DNA from: Burkholderiales bacterium
GTDB taxonomy: Bacteria > Pseudomonadota > Gammaproteobacteria > Burkholderiales > Casimicrobiaceae
Direction: 5' to 3'
Assembly: GCA_020845855.1 (NCBI GenBank)
Contig: JADLEZ010000217.1
Span: 1-39,752 of the forward strand
Length of the DNA stretch: 39,752 bases
The notes beneath the pieces are model-generated. The model was not told the origin of the DNA. It made no database searches and saw only the letters and a program-made list of their open reading frames with translations. Positions 9,381 through 17,572 of this stretch are shown here, one piece after another (position 1 is the stretch's first letter; the number at the start of each line of letters is the position of its first letter). The translations under genes were made by a program, and so were the position numbers.

Positions 9381-10477
9381 CGGTGATACACGATCGCGTC
9401 GTCCGCCGGCAGCGACAGCCAGGCGGGCGCGCCTTCCGCCATGCCGGGCAGCGGCCGCGTGGTCTCGACCAGGATGGGCTGCGGCGAGATCGCGGCTTCC
9501 ACCCGATAGCGGACGAGACCGCCCAGGAGCTCGACGCGCAGCACGCGGCACGCGACGTCGCCCGCGGCCGCTGCGAGCGACAGGTGCTCCGGGCGCAGCA
9601 TCACGATGGCGTCATCGGCGCGCGCGAGCCTGCCCGCCTCTTCGCCCGCGAGCGCCAACTGCCGGCGCGGCGAGAGGCGCAGCCCGCCCGCGAGCAGCAC
9701 GCCGGCCTGGGGTGCGCCCGGTGTGGCGAGCGTTGCCGGCAGGAAGTTCGCGCGCCCGATGAAGTCGGCCACGTACAGCGTGGCGGGTGCGGCGTAGATC
9801 GTCTCCGGCGCCCCTTGCTGGATCAGCCGCCCGCGGTCGAACACCGCGATCCGGTCGGACACGGCGGTCGCTTCCTCCTGGTCATGCGTGACGTAGATCG
9901 CGGTAATGCCCAAGCGCCGCTGCAACGCGCGCAGCTCCTCGCGCATCTGCACCCGCAGCTTGGCGTCGAGGTTGGCGAGCGGCTCGTCGAGCAGCAGGAG
10001 CTCCGGCTCGTAGACCAGCGCGCGGGCGATCGACACCCGTTGCTGCTGGCCGCCCGACAACCCCGCCGGGTGCCGCTGCATGTACGGCTCGAGCTTGAGC
10101 AGCGCGAGCGTGGCGCTCACCCGGCGCTCGAGCTCGGCGCGGGGCACGCCGCGCAGGCGCAGGCCGTAGGCGACGTTCTCGAAGATGGTCAGGTGCGGGA
10201 ACAGCGCGTACGACTGGAACACCATGCCGATGTTGCGCTGCTGCGCCGGTGTCGCGACGAAGTCGCGCTCGCCCATCGTGATCGTGCCCGACGTCGGCGG
10301 CTCGAGGCCGGCGATCATCCGCAGCGTCGTGGTCTTGCCGCAGCCGGACGCGCCGACCATGGTGAAGAACTCGCCGCCGGCGACGTCGAACGACACGCGG
10401 TCGACGGCGGTGACTTCGCCGTCGACTGCGGAGAATCGCTTGGTCAGGTCGCGTACGCGCAGCGACGCCGCGGGCAT
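9377..10477 (-). CDS. Iron(III)-type ABC importer ATPase
   Basis: Powers the adjoining fused permease. The 366 residues show Walker A GASGCGKTT (42-50), a Q-loop in MVFQSYALFPH, signature LSGGQQQR, Walker B LLLLDEP, and H-switch THDQEEA. A C-terminal TOBE-like domain carries MLRPEHLSL near 300. It belongs to the family shared by iron(III), thiamine, 2-aminoethylphosphonate and polyamine importers. It starts 12 bases after the binding-protein gene and overlaps the permease start, so the three genes form one transcription unit. Confidence 0.94.
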   Translation of the reverse strand: MPAASLRVRDLTKRFSAVDGEVTAVDRVSFDVAGGEFFTMVGASGCGKTTTLRMIAGLEPPTSGTITMGERDFVATPAQQRNIGMVFQSYALFPHLTIFENVAYGLRLRGVPRAELERRVSATLALLKLEPYMQRHPAGLSGGQQQRVSIARALVYEPELLLLDEPLANLDAKLRVQMREELRALQRRLGITAIYVTHDQEEATAVSDRIAVFDRGRLIQQGAPETIYAAPATLYVADFIGRANFLPATLATPGAPQAGVLLAGGLRLSPRRQLALAGEEAGRLARADDAIVMLRPEHLSLAAAAGDVACRVLRVELLGGLVRYRVEAAISPQPILVETTRPLPGMAEGAPAWLSLPADDAIVYHR

Positions 10478-10489
10478 CGGAACCGCGCG

Positions 10490-11473
10490 CTACTTGCTGG
10501 CGAACACCTTGTCGAAGCGCTCGAGGTTCGCCTTGCGGTTGACCGTCGCTGCCTTGTTGTCGTACGGGAACGTCTTGAGCGTCGACGCCGGCGGCAGCCC
10601 CGCCGGCGGCGGCACGTCGCTGCGCGCGCTGCGCCGCTTGTCGATGGCGACGATCATCTCGTGCGCCTTCTTCGAGTTGACGAAGTCGAGGAACTTGCGC
10701 GCGTTCTCCGGATTGGGGCCACCCTTGATGATGCCGCTCGCGTCGTTGATCAGCGCCGTACCGTCCTTGGGGTAGATCGCGACCACCGGGAAGCCCTCCG
10801 CCTGGCTCGCCACGATGTTGAACTCGCTGGTCAGGCCGATCGGCATCTCGCCCTTGGCGATGTTCTGGTAGGCGAGGCGCGAGCTCGGCACGAAGGTGGC
10901 GACACCCACGATCTTGTCCATCAGGTCCCAGTTGTACAGTTGCAGGATCTGCTGCATCTGCGAGTACGCCGAGCCCGACTGCGCCGGGTTCGCCATCACC
11001 ACCTTGCCCTTGTACTCCGGCTTGGCCAAGTCGCTCCACGTCTGCGGCGCCTTGTCGGCGGGCATCATCTTGGTGTTGACGATGAACGCCTGGAAGTTGG
11101 TCGAGAAGCCGTAGTACTTGTTGTCGGGGCCGATCGCCGAGCGCGGGAACGCGGCGTCCTCCTTCGACTTGTAGCCGTCGAACAGATCGAGGTACGCGTC
11201 GAAGTTGTCGGCGTCGGGCCCGACCAGCACGTCGGCGCGCGGGCGCGCCTTCTCGGCGTTCAGGCGGGTAAAGAGTTCGCCGCTGCCGCCGCTGATCAAC
11301 TCGACCTTGATTCCCGGATTCTGCTTCTGGAACTCCTCGACGAACGCCGACATCACCTTCGGGCTCACCGCGCTGTACACGACCACCGACTGCGCCTGCG
11401 CGGCGGCGGCGAGCGCCAGTCCCATCGCCGCCAGCACGGCCCCCATGAAGCGTCCGATTCCCCAAGTCGTCAT
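10490..11473 (-). CDS. Iron(III)-type ABC importer periplasmic binding protein
   Basis: The 327-residue product (ATG at 11473, GGGAG about 6 bases upstream) begins with a clean signal peptide: MTTWGIGRF, a hydrophobic core AVLAAMGLALAAAAQA, and cleavage before QSVVVYSA. The mature protein has the FbpA/AfuA-like fold (SBP_bac_6): VVVYSAVSPKVMSAFVEEFQKQ, a GGSGELFTRL ligand loop, NKYYGFSTNFQAFIVN, and TWSDLAKPEYKGKVVMANP. Relatives bind ferric iron, thiamine or phosphonates. The two adjacent tyrosines recall iron-binding proteins, but they are not placed well enough to claim iron. An upstream in-frame ATG at 11521 exists but would bury the signal peptide. First gene of the operon, with its own promoter. 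Confidence 0.92.
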   Translation of the reverse strand: MTTWGIGRFMGAVLAAMGLALAAAAQAQSVVVYSAVSPKVMSAFVEEFQKQNPGIKVELISGGSGELFTRLNAEKARPRADVLVGPDADNFDAYLDLFDGYKSKEDAAFPRSAIGPDNKYYGFSTNFQAFIVNTKMMPADKAPQTWSDLAKPEYKGKVVMANPAQSGSAYSQMQQILQLYNWDLMDKIVGVATFVPSSRLAYQNIAKGEMPIGLTSEFNIVASQAEGFPVVAIYPKDGTALINDASGIIKGGPNPENARKFLDFVNSKKAHEMIVAIDKRRSARSDVPPPAGLPPASTLKTFPYDNKAATVNRKANLERFDKVFASK

Positions 11474-11500
11474 CGCGATCTCCCGATCCATAGTGGCCAC

Positions 11501-11521
11501 GTGTTCGGAGTAGTCGAACAC
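11501..11521. promoter_or_regulatory. Perfect inverted repeat, candidate operator or mRNA hairpin
   Basis: Seven-base arms GTGTTCG and CGAACAC are separated by 7 bases. The repeat lies between the predicted promoter and the ATG of the iron-type binding protein, about +12 to +32 of the expected transcript. It could be a repressor operator or a 5' leader hairpin. Confidence 0.45.
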
Positions 11522-11539
11522 TGTTTAGCCATGCGAAAT

Positions 11540-11567
11540 ATCCTACTCGCCGGGGCCGACCTGTCAA
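11540..11567 (-). promoter_or_regulatory. Sigma-70 promoter of the iron-type ABC operon
   Basis: On the minus strand TTGACA (11562-11567) is followed after 16 bases by TAGGAT (11540-11545, 4/6). Transcription would begin near 11533, about 60 bases before the ATG at 11473. No Fur box is apparent here, which argues mildly against iron as the transported substrate. Confidence 0.5.
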
Positions 11568-11630
11568 GCGCGCGAACGCCGGCGCCTCCGGAGAAGCCCG
11601 CCGGGTTCGACTGCCGCACGGGAAAGCGAA

Positions 11631-12353
11631 CTACAGCGGCGCGCCGATCCGCCGCGCCACTTCGCGGTAGCGCTCGATGACTTGTCCCAGGTCGCGGCGG
11701 AACCGGTCCTTGTCGAGCTTTTCGCCGGTGCGGGAATCCCACAGCCGGCAGCCGTCGGGGGTGAACTCGTCGCCGAGCACCAGCGGTCCGGCCGGATCGG
11801 CCGTGGGATGCCCGAACTCGAGCTTGTAATCGACGAGGTCGATGCCGGCGCCGGCGAACAACGGCGCCAGCGCGGCGTTGACCTTGTGCGTGAGCGCGCG
11901 CATCTGCGCGATTTCGCCGGCACTCGCCCATCCCAGCACGCGGATATGATCGTCGTTGCACAGCGGGTCGTGCAGCGCGTCGCTCTTGAGGAAAAATTCG
12001 AAGATGGGCTCGCGCAGGCGCGTGCCCTCCTCGATGCCGTAGCGCTTGGCCATCGAGCCCGCGCACACGTTGCGCACCACGCACTCGATCGGCAGCATCT
12101 TCATCGCCTTCACCAGCGACTCGCGCTCGTTCAGCACGCGCAGGAAGTGGGTGGCAACGCCCGCATCCGCGAGCTTGCCCATGACGAACGCGTTGATCTT
12201 GTTGTTGGTCTCGCCCTTCAAGTCGAGCTTGGCGAGCTTCACGCCGTCGAACGCCGACACGTCGTCGCGGTAGTGCATGATCAGCCGGTGCGGGTCGTCG
12301 GTCGCGTAGACGGTCTTCGCCTTGCCGCGGTACAGTTCTTGTCGCTTTTCCAT
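11631..12353 (-). CDS. purC: Phosphoribosylaminoimidazole-succinocarboxamide synthase
   Basis: SAICAR synthetase of purine biosynthesis: joins aspartate to CAIR with ATP, in the cytoplasm. The 240-residue protein is normal length and carries the family motifs: LYRGKAKTVY near the N terminus, DDVSAFDG, ECVVRNVCAGSMAKRYG, DDHI, and LVDYKLEFG. The ATG at 12353 is chosen because AAGG precedes it and the usual MEKRQELYRGK start results. A longer reading begins at 12371 without a better ribosome site. It ends a same-strand run (dapA, bamC, MBL hydrolase, purC) that resembles the dapA-bamC-purC order known from enterobacteria. A palindromic repeat lies between it and the MBL gene and may interrupt transcription. 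Confidence 0.97.
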   Translation of the reverse strand: MEKRQELYRGKAKTVYATDDPHRLIMHYRDDVSAFDGVKLAKLDLKGETNNKINAFVMGKLADAGVATHFLRVLNERESLVKAMKMLPIECVVRNVCAGSMAKRYGIEEGTRLREPIFEFFLKSDALHDPLCNDDHIRVLGWASAGEIAQMRALTHKVNAALAPLFAGAGIDLVDYKLEFGHPTADPAGPLVLGDEFTPDGCRLWDSRTGEKLDKDRFRRDLGQVIERYREVARRIGAPL

Positions 12354-12411
12354 GACTACCTTCGTGCGCAAATTACGTGCGATCGTCCCTTAGCAGTTCG
12401 TTGATATCCCA

Positions 12412-12512
12412 CGGTGTCATCCCGAGGAGCCAAGGCGACGAGGGATCTGCTTTACGCAACTCGCTGATTGGACGCAAAAGCGGATCCCTCGCTCCGCTGA
12501 AGGATGACACCG
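12412..12512. repeat. Dispersed palindromic repeat, copy 1
   Basis: A 101-base element with perfect 11-base terminal inverted repeats (CGGTGTCATCC and GGATGACACCG) and an inner pair GAGGGATC/GATCCCTC. Its left half matches the copy at 17614 at all but 2 of about 53 positions, including the non-palindromic inner part ending ACTCGCTGA. It sits between the MBL gene and purC. It looks like a small mobile palindromic element of REP/MITE type with no coding capacity. Confidence 0.85.
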
Positions 12513-12551
12513 AATTGGGGATACGGTCGCGAAATTCCACAGACTGTTAGA

Positions 12552-13319
12552 TTAGGCGAGGGCCCGCCAGCCGAATCCGTCGTTCTGGTCGGCGATGCCG
12601 ATCCAGTCCTCGGCGCAGCGCAGCGCGCGAGCGAGCGCGGCGCGCGCCCGGGCGGGCGTGTTGTTCTGTTGCGAAAGATGCGCCGCCACGACGTGCTGCA
12701 GGCGGCTCGTGTCGAGTGCGGCGACGAGCGCTGCGGCGGCCTCGTTGTGCAGGTGGCCGTAGCGGCCGGAGATGCGCTGCTTGAGCGAGTACGGATAGTC
12801 ACTTTCCGCCAGAAGGTCGAGGTCGTGATTGCACTCGAGCACGAGCGCGTCGCACCCGCTCAAGGACGCCTCGACGAAGCGCGTCGGCTCGCCGATGTCG
12901 GTCAGCACGCCCAGGCGAAATGCGCCGTCGGAAACCACGAACTGCACCGGCTCCCGCGCGTCGTGCGGCACCGGGAACGGATGCACCAGGAGATCGCCGA
13001 CGGCGAAGGCGTCGTGGCTGTCGAAGCCATAGACCTGCGCCATGCCGTCGAAGCGCTCGCCTACCACCATCAGCGTGCCGAAGGTGAGCCACACCGGGAT
13101 GTCGTAGCGCGCCGCGAACGCCGGCACGCCGCCGACGTGGTCGTTGTGCTCGTGGGTGACGAGGATCGCCGACAGCGAATCGGGCGCCACCCCGATGCGC
13201 TCGAGGCGCTCGGCCGTGTCGCGCACGCCGAACCCGCAATCGATGAGGACCCGGGTCTTGCCGGCCTCCACCACGAGGCCGTTGCCTTCGCTCCCGCTGC
13301 CGATCGAAGCGAAGCGCAC
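12552..13319 (-). CDS. MBL-fold metallo-hydrolase, YycJ/WalJ-like
   Basis: A 255-residue metallo-beta-lactamase-fold enzyme. The metal site is THEHNDH (H56, H58, D60, H61), with further ligands likely at H119 in PVPHDA, the aspartate of LTDIGE, and the late AHLSQQN histidine. The opening MRFASIGSGSEGN is the usual start of the YycJ-type subfamily, thought to act as a nuclease or phosphodiesterase. The exact substrate is not established. The start codon is GTG at 13319 with no convincing Shine-Dalgarno. A large imperfect hairpin begins 10 bases upstream. It lies between bamC and purC on the same strand. Confidence 0.92.
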   Translation of the reverse strand: MRFASIGSGSEGNGLVVEAGKTRVLIDCGFGVRDTAERLERIGVAPDSLSAILVTHEHNDHVGGVPAFAARYDIPVWLTFGTLMVVGERFDGMAQVYGFDSHDAFAVGDLLVHPFPVPHDAREPVQFVVSDGAFRLGVLTDIGEPTRFVEASLSGCDALVLECNHDLDLLAESDYPYSLKQRISGRYGHLHNEAAAALVAALDTSRLQHVVAAHLSQQNNTPARARAALARALRCAEDWIGIADQNDGFGWRALA

Positions 13320-13328
13320 TTAGCAAGT

Positions 13329-13392
13329 CGATGCAAAAGGCGTCCGAGCGGTCACCGGACGACGAGGAAGCTGCGTCGCGCCTCTTGCATCG
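13329..13392. repeat. Long inverted repeat upstream of the MBL gene
   Basis: Arms of 14 bases, CGATGCAAAAGGCG (13329-13342) and CGCCTCTTGCATCG (13379-13392), pair with one mismatch around a 36-base centre. The centre contains a second small stem, TCCG/CGGA. It starts 10 bases upstream of the GTG start and could form a cruciform or a 5' leader structure. The remaining gap up to 13513 is GC-rich with short inverted repeats. Confidence 0.6.
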
Positions 13393-13513
13393 AGTCTGAT
13401 GACAGGCGGTCGCCCTAGGGGCGGCCCGTCGGGCGGCCGCCGGCAACAGCACGAAACAACGCGCGTCGCGCGCACAGCGGCGCCTTCGATCGCGTTCTGC
13501 ATCATGCTGCTAG

Positions 13514-14632
13514 TTACTTCAACTGGTCCTTGAGCAGCGCCAGTATCTTCTCGCTCGTCTGCGTACGGTCGGGGACACCCCCCGGGTCCTGCACGCTGAC
13601 CACGCTGTTCTGCGCGGCCTCCACCACCACGATCTGGTACTGCTCCGGCTTGTCTTTCTCATCCGCCTTCCAGAACTGGAGCTTGGTGAGCCAGCCCGCG
13701 TCGTTGGCCTTCTTCGCGAGCGCGTCGGGGTCGCCGTAGCGCACGAAGTACACGCCGCGCGAGCGGTCGCGGTCGACCACCGTGAAGCCCGCGCGGTCCA
13801 GCGCCAGGCCCACGCGCCGCCAGGTGCGGTCGAACGGGTCCTGCACGGTGAGCTTGTACGAGCCGTCGGGGTTGCGCTCGACCTTGGCGCGATCGGGCGC
13901 GATCGAGGCCTGGACGACCGCGGCGCGCGCCGCGGGCTCCGGCGTGCCGAACTTCATCATGAGCCGCGTGAGCATTTCCGATTCGAGCGCCGGGTTGGGC
14001 GGCATCAGCGCCCAGGCGAAGGCCGCCGGCGACGCGTTGTCGATCTTCGCGGTCGGCACCTGCTCCATGCCGCGGTGCGTGATGTAGATCTCGACCGTAT
14101 TGGGCTCGGCGCCGCGCTCGATGCGGGTGCGGAACTTGTCCTGCTTGTACGTCGTGTAGAAGACGTCGGCGATCTTGCCGATGGTGCGGCGGAAGAGGTC
14201 GTTCGGAATCTCGGCACGGTTTTCCGCGAAGTCGGTCTCCATGTAGCCGATCTGCGGGTTCTCGACGGCGAGCACGAAGCCCGACTCCTGCCAGAACTCG
14301 CGCGTCGTGTTCCACGCCTGCTCGGGCGTGGCCCTCACCACCAGCCAGCGCTCGTTGCCGGCACGCACGATCTTGGCGTCCGGCGTTTGCGGCAGGAACT
14401 CGGACTTGGTGCCGCGGTTCGCACCGGCGGCGGCAAGACCGGTGGCGGTGGTCACCGAGTAGCGGTCGTCGTAGCGCGGCGTGGTGAGGTCGGGCGGAAG
14501 CTCGAGCGCCGGGCCGGACGACACCGACTTGTAGTCGATGCGCTTGCTGGGCGCCGATATCGATTCGCAGCCGGCGAGCGCCAGCGCCACGACGCCGGCG
14601 ACGAGCACGCGGCTAAGAAGGAATGCGTTCAT
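13514..14632 (-). CDS. bamC: Outer membrane assembly lipoprotein BamC
   Basis: Lipoprotein of the BAM complex that inserts beta-barrel proteins into the outer membrane. The 372-residue precursor has a lipoprotein signal with lipobox LALAGC (lipidated Cys at residue 22), then the BamC-typical unstructured N-terminal segment with the YKS...LELPPDLT motif, followed by two helix-grip domains (about 110-210 and 260-365). The second contains [20 protein letters not shown], named here by its key GFTV and GVYFV residues. Start at 14632 has GAGG upstream. It overlaps the dapA 3' end by 20 bases, so the two are coupled. Length is close to the usual 340-380. Confidence 0.94.
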   Translation of the reverse strand: MNAFLLSRVLVAGVVALALAGCESISAPSKRIDYKSVSSGPALELPPDLTTPRYDDRYSVTTATGLAAAGANRGTKSEFLPQTPDAKIVRAGNERWLVVRATPEQAWNTTREFWQESGFVLAVENPQIGYMETDFAENRAEIPNDLFRRTIGKIADVFYTTYKQDKFRTRIERGAEPNTVEIYITHRGMEQVPTAKIDNASPAAFAWALMPPNPALESEMLTRLMMKFGTPEPAARAAVVQASIAPDRAKVERNPDGSYKLTVQDPFDRTWRRVGLALDRAGFTVVDRDRSRGVYFVRYGDPDALAKKANDAGWLTKLQFWKADEKDKPEQYQIVVVEAAQNSVVSVQDPGGVPDRTQTSEKILALLKDQLK

Positions 14633-15542
14633 GCGTCTTGACCTCGCTTGCTTGCCCGAGCACGCCCGCTTCGCGCAAGGCGGCGCGGACGGTCTCGTGG
14701 AACTGCGGCGACAGCGGAACCATCGGCAGCCGCAGCTCATTGGCGATGAGCCCCATCTCGGCCAGCGCCCACTTGGTGGGGATCGGGTTGGCCTCGACAA
14801 AGAGCCCGCGGTGCAGCGGCAGCAGGCGGTTGTTGTGGTTGCGCGCGGCGATCACGTCGCCGGCGAGCGCTGCCGCGCACATTAGGGACATCGGTTTCGG
14901 CGCAACGTTCGCGGTGACGGAAATGACGCCGTGACCGCCCATGAGCATCAGCGGCAAGCCGGTGAGGTCGTCGCCGCTGTAGATCGCGAAATCGCGGTGG
15001 CCGGCGGCCTGCAGCGCCTTCGAAAGCTCGCTGAAGCGGCCGACGTCGCCGGTCGCGTCCTTCAATCCGACGATCCCCGGCACGCCGGCCAGGCGCACCG
15101 TGGTGTCGTTGGACAGGTCGGCAACGGTGCGGCCGGGGACGTTGTACAGGATCATCGGCAGCGCCACGCGCTCGGCGATGGTGCGGAAATGGCGGTACAG
15201 GCCCTCCTGCGTGGGCTTGTTGTAGTACGGCACCACCGACAGTTGATAGTCGGCGCCGGCCTTGGCGGCGAAGGTCGCAAGCTCGATCGCCTCCGCGGTC
15301 GAGTTGGCGCCGGTGCCGGCGATGACCGGCACGCGGCCGGCCGCGTGCGCGACCGCGGTCTCGATCAGGAGGCAGTGCTCGTCGACGTCGACGGTGGGCG
15401 ACTCGCCGGTGGTGCCGACGACGACGATGCCGGCGGTACCGTTGGCGACGTGGAAGTCGATGAGCTTGCGCAGCGCCGGCAAATCGAGCGCGCCGCCCTC
15501 GCGCATGGGAGTCGCGATCGCGACGAGGCTTCCGGTCAGCAT
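14613..15542 (-). CDS. dapA: 4-hydroxy-tetrahydrodipicolinate synthase
   Basis: Condenses pyruvate with aspartate semialdehyde, the first committed step to diaminopimelate and lysine. The 309-residue TIM-barrel lyase has the Schiff-base lysine at K161 in GLKDATGD, Y133 in ILYNVPGR, the GTTGESPT loop (T44, T45), and YYNKPTQEG, all at the standard positions. Start at ATG 15542 ([13 protein letters not shown]) is the family start, and the open frame farther upstream is discarded. It precedes bamC with a 20-base overlap, the same adjacency as in E. coli. The upstream neighbour is a methyltransferase gene 25 bases away on the same strand. Confidence 0.97.
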   Translation of the reverse strand: MLTGSLVAIATPMREGGALDLPALRKLIDFHVANGTAGIVVVGTTGESPTVDVDEHCLLIETAVAHAAGRVPVIAGTGANSTAEAIELATFAAKAGADYQLSVVPYYNKPTQEGLYRHFRTIAERVALPMILYNVPGRTVADLSNDTTVRLAGVPGIVGLKDATGDVGRFSELSKALQAAGHRDFAIYSGDDLTGLPLMLMGGHGVISVTANVAPKPMSLMCAAALAGDVIAARNHNNRLLPLHRGLFVEANPIPTKWALAEMGLIANELRLPMVPLSPQFHETVRAALREAGVLGQASEVKTHERIPS

Positions 15543-15567
15543 GGGGCTAGTCGCAAAATGGCGTATT

Positions 15568-16122
15568 TTACCCCAGTTCCGGCGGCCATGCCCTGCCTGC
15601 GCCGACGGCCGCCAGCCGCTGCACCACGGCTTGCCGCGATGCGCCCGTGACGAGCCCCTGCTCGAATGCAACGACGGACAGCGCCGGCGGCAACGACGCG
15701 AGGCTTAAGAGCTCGTCGCGGCAGAGCAGGAAGTCGGGATTGGCCGGTCGGCCGTAGGTTTCGTTGCCCATCGCGAACGTTTCGTAGAGCAGAACGCCGT
15801 CGGGCGCGAGCGCGGCACGCAGCGGAGCGAACAGCGGGCGATGCAGGTAGTTGACGGCCACGATCGCGTCGAAGCGCTCGCCCGCAAGCGGCCACGCGCC
15901 GGCTTCGAGGTCGAGCACGCGGGTTTCGACCCCGGCGAACCCCGCGAGCGCCGACAGCGCCGCCGCGTCGCGGTCGACGGCCACCACGCGCGCGCCACGC
16001 GCGGCGAAGAATCGAGCGTGCCGGCCCTGCCCGGCGGCAAGGTCGAGCACGCGCGCGCCGCGCGGCACGAGGGCTGCGAAGCGCGCGATCCAGGGTGAAG
16101 GTGCGAGCTCGGCGTGCGGCAT
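15568..16122 (-). CDS. Class I SAM-dependent methyltransferase
   Basis: A 184-residue Rossmann methyltransferase. The SAM-binding motif I is [15 protein letters not shown] (about residues 25-39), followed by an acidic residue at the end of strand 2 (VVAVDRD) and a motif-IV-like [12 protein letters not shown] near 82-94. The later [11 protein letters not shown] segment resembles TehB-like and other small-molecule methyltransferases. Substrate unknown. Its ATG overlaps the LysR stop by one base (TGATG), so the two are translationally coupled, and dapA follows after 25 bases. Confidence 0.88.
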   Translation of the reverse strand: MPHAELAPSPWIARFAALVPRGARVLDLAAGQGRHARFFAARGARVVAVDRDAAALSALAGFAGVETRVLDLEAGAWPLAGERFDAIVAVNYLHRPLFAPLRAALAPDGVLLYETFAMGNETYGRPANPDFLLCRDELLSLASLPPALSVVAFEQGLVTGASRQAVVQRLAAVGAGRAWPPELG

Positions 16123-17066
16123 CAGCGTGCCTTCCCTCGCTTCGCGGGTTTCGCCACGGTCTCCGCTTCGCGGCGCAGCCAGGCGACGAAAGCGCGAACC
16201 TCCGGCCGCGCCACCGCGTGCGGTGCGGTGACCGCGTAATAGCCGCGCGGCGAGTCGTAGCGCTTGCCGAATGGCGTTACGAGGTCGCCGCGCTCGACGA
16301 GGCGCGCGATCAGCGGCAGGCGTCCCAGCGCTACGCCCTGTCCGGCGACCGCGGCCTGGATGACCTGGTCGTAGTGCGAGAAGCGCACGGTGCCGGCGGG
16401 CTTGAGCTCGGGCGCGCCGTTGGCGGCGAGCCATGAGGACCAGTGCAGCCAGGGCACGAGCCCGGCCGCGTCGTCGTACGCAAGCAGGATGTGGCGCGCG
16501 AGATCCGCCGGACGCGAAAGCGGCGGGCCGCGCTCGACGAGTGCGGGGCTCGCCACGGGCACGAGCCGCTCGCCGAACAGGTGCACCGCGCCCGCGTACG
16601 CGCTCGCATCGGCAAGGTAGCGCACCGCGACGTCGACGTTGCCGCGCGCGAGATCGACGACCCGGTCCTCGGCGGAAACGTACACGTCGGCGCCCGGAGA
16701 CTCCGCGCGGAAGCTCGACAATCGCGGGATCAGCCAGAGTGCGGCGAACGACACGGTGGTCGACACCGTGAGCCCGGGGTCGCGCCGCGGCGACTGAACT
16801 TCGTCCGCGGCAGCCGCGAGGTCGCGCAGCGTCTCGCTCACCCGGCGATGCAACGCGGCACCCGCGGCCGTCAACGCGAGCGCGCGATGCCGGCGCTCGA
16901 ACAGCGGCACGCCGAGGGCGTCCTCCAGCGCTTTGACCTGCCGCGACAGCGCCGATTGGGTGACGAACAACTCCTCCGCCGCGAGCGTGAACGACAGCCG
17001 GCGCCCGGCCGCCTCGAAGCCGCGCAGGAAGTCGAGCGAAGGCAGCCGGCGCAGCGTCTTATGCAT
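16122..17066 (-). CDS. LysR family transcriptional regulator, GcvA-like
   Basis: A 314-residue DNA-binding regulator. The N-terminal winged helix-turn-helix (about residues 8-67) reads FEAAGRRLSFTLAAEELFVTQSALSRQ followed by LEDALGVPLFERRHRAL, shown here by those landmarks. A periplasmic-binding-like effector domain follows from about residue 95. The LDFLRGFEAAGR opening and SALSRQVKALE match GcvA-like members, though no glycine-cleavage genes are nearby. It is divergent from the DUF2917 gene, an arrangement common in Burkholderiales. The start at 17066 is fixed by an in-frame stop 9 bases upstream, and a T-N11-A palindrome overlaps this start codon. Confidence 0.93.
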   Translation of the reverse strand: MHKTLRRLPSLDFLRGFEAAGRRLSFTLAAEELFVTQSALSRQVKALEDALGVPLFERRHRALALTAAGAALHRRVSETLRDLAAAADEVQSPRRDPGLTVSTTVSFAALWLIPRLSSFRAESPGADVYVSAEDRVVDLARGNVDVAVRYLADASAYAGAVHLFGERLVPVASPALVERGPPLSRPADLARHILLAYDDAAGLVPWLHWSSWLAANGAPELKPAGTVRFSHYDQVIQAAVAGQGVALGRLPLIARLVERGDLVTPFGKRYDSPRGYYAVTAPHAVARPEVRAFVAWLRREAETVAKPAKRGKAR

Positions 17067-17082
17067 TCCTGAAACTCATGCA
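17062..17082. promoter_or_regulatory. LysR-type T-N11-A operator
   Basis: Arms TGCAT (17062-17066) and ATGCA (17078-17082) are separated by exactly 11 bases, the classical LysR-box geometry. It lies in the divergent gap between the LysR gene and the DUF2917 gene and overlaps the LysR start codon. Binding there would fit autorepression with control of the divergent gene. Confidence 0.55.
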
Positions 17083-17185
17083 AGGCATGCCGAAAGAGCG
17101 TTTGCGGGTAGGCAGCGGCGAGCCCAGAATCGCCTCACGCAACAGGAGAAGACATGCATCATACGCATGTCAACGGAGACCCGCC

Positions 17186-17518
17186 ATGATCACACTGGAC
17201 CTTCGCAAGCGGCAGAGCCTGCAGCTTCAGGACGTCGAGGGCGCGACCCTTCGCGTCAACCGCGGCTGCGTGTGGATCACCCAGGAAGACGACACCCGCG
17301 ACGTCGTGCTGCGCGCCGGGGACACCTGGACGGTGGAGCGCGACGGGCTGACGATCATCGAGGCGCAGGGCGACACCACGCTCTTCGCCACCGGCGGGGG
17401 CATGGAGCGCCTCATGATGCGCAGGCGCCCGCCGCGCTGGGCCGCGTGGTGGCGCCTCGTCCGCGCCCGTGCGCTGGCGTGGTACTCGCTCACGCCCCGC
17501 AGTCCGTTGCCGCATTGA
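17186..17518 (+). CDS. DUF2917 domain protein
   Basis: A 110-residue protein of unknown function. The cupin-like beta-rich core runs from about residue 3 to 75: LDLRKRQSLQLQ, TLRVNRGCVWITQEDDTRDVVLRAG, key residues RG-CVWIT and the D-x-x-L-x-AGD turn. A basic, tryptophan-rich tail follows (RRRPPRWAAWWRLVRARALAW). The ATG at 17186 is preceded by GGAG. An in-frame ATG at 17078 exists but the extension is not family-like. The divergent LysR regulator 120 bases away probably controls it. Confidence 0.88.
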   Translation: MITLDLRKRQSLQLQDVEGATLRVNRGCVWITQEDDTRDVVLRAGDTWTVERDGLTIIEAQGDTTLFATGGGMERLMMRRRPPRWAAWWRLVRARALAWYSLTPRSPLPH

Positions 17519-17572
17519 CGCCATGCCGCCCGTGACCGTGACCGCGCGACCGGGTAAAGCCGGTTCAACGCG

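Noticed and set aside
6012-9386. Very long open frame (over 1100 codons) on the plus strand opposite trpB2 and the ABC permease
   Set aside because: It is antisense to two well-recognised genes, its product is extremely rich in Arg, His, Gln and Glu, and it has no family motif. This is a typical artefact of GC-rich coding on the other strand.
9383-11680. 765-codon plus-strand open frame
   Set aside because: It is antisense to the iron-type ATPase and binding-protein genes, with low-complexity Arg/His/Gln-rich composition and no motifs.
13320-13505. 61-codon minus-strand reading between bamC and the MBL gene
   Set aside because: It has a possible ATG but no recognised motif, runs through GC-rich inverted repeats, and has no supporting ribosome site. 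It was left out.
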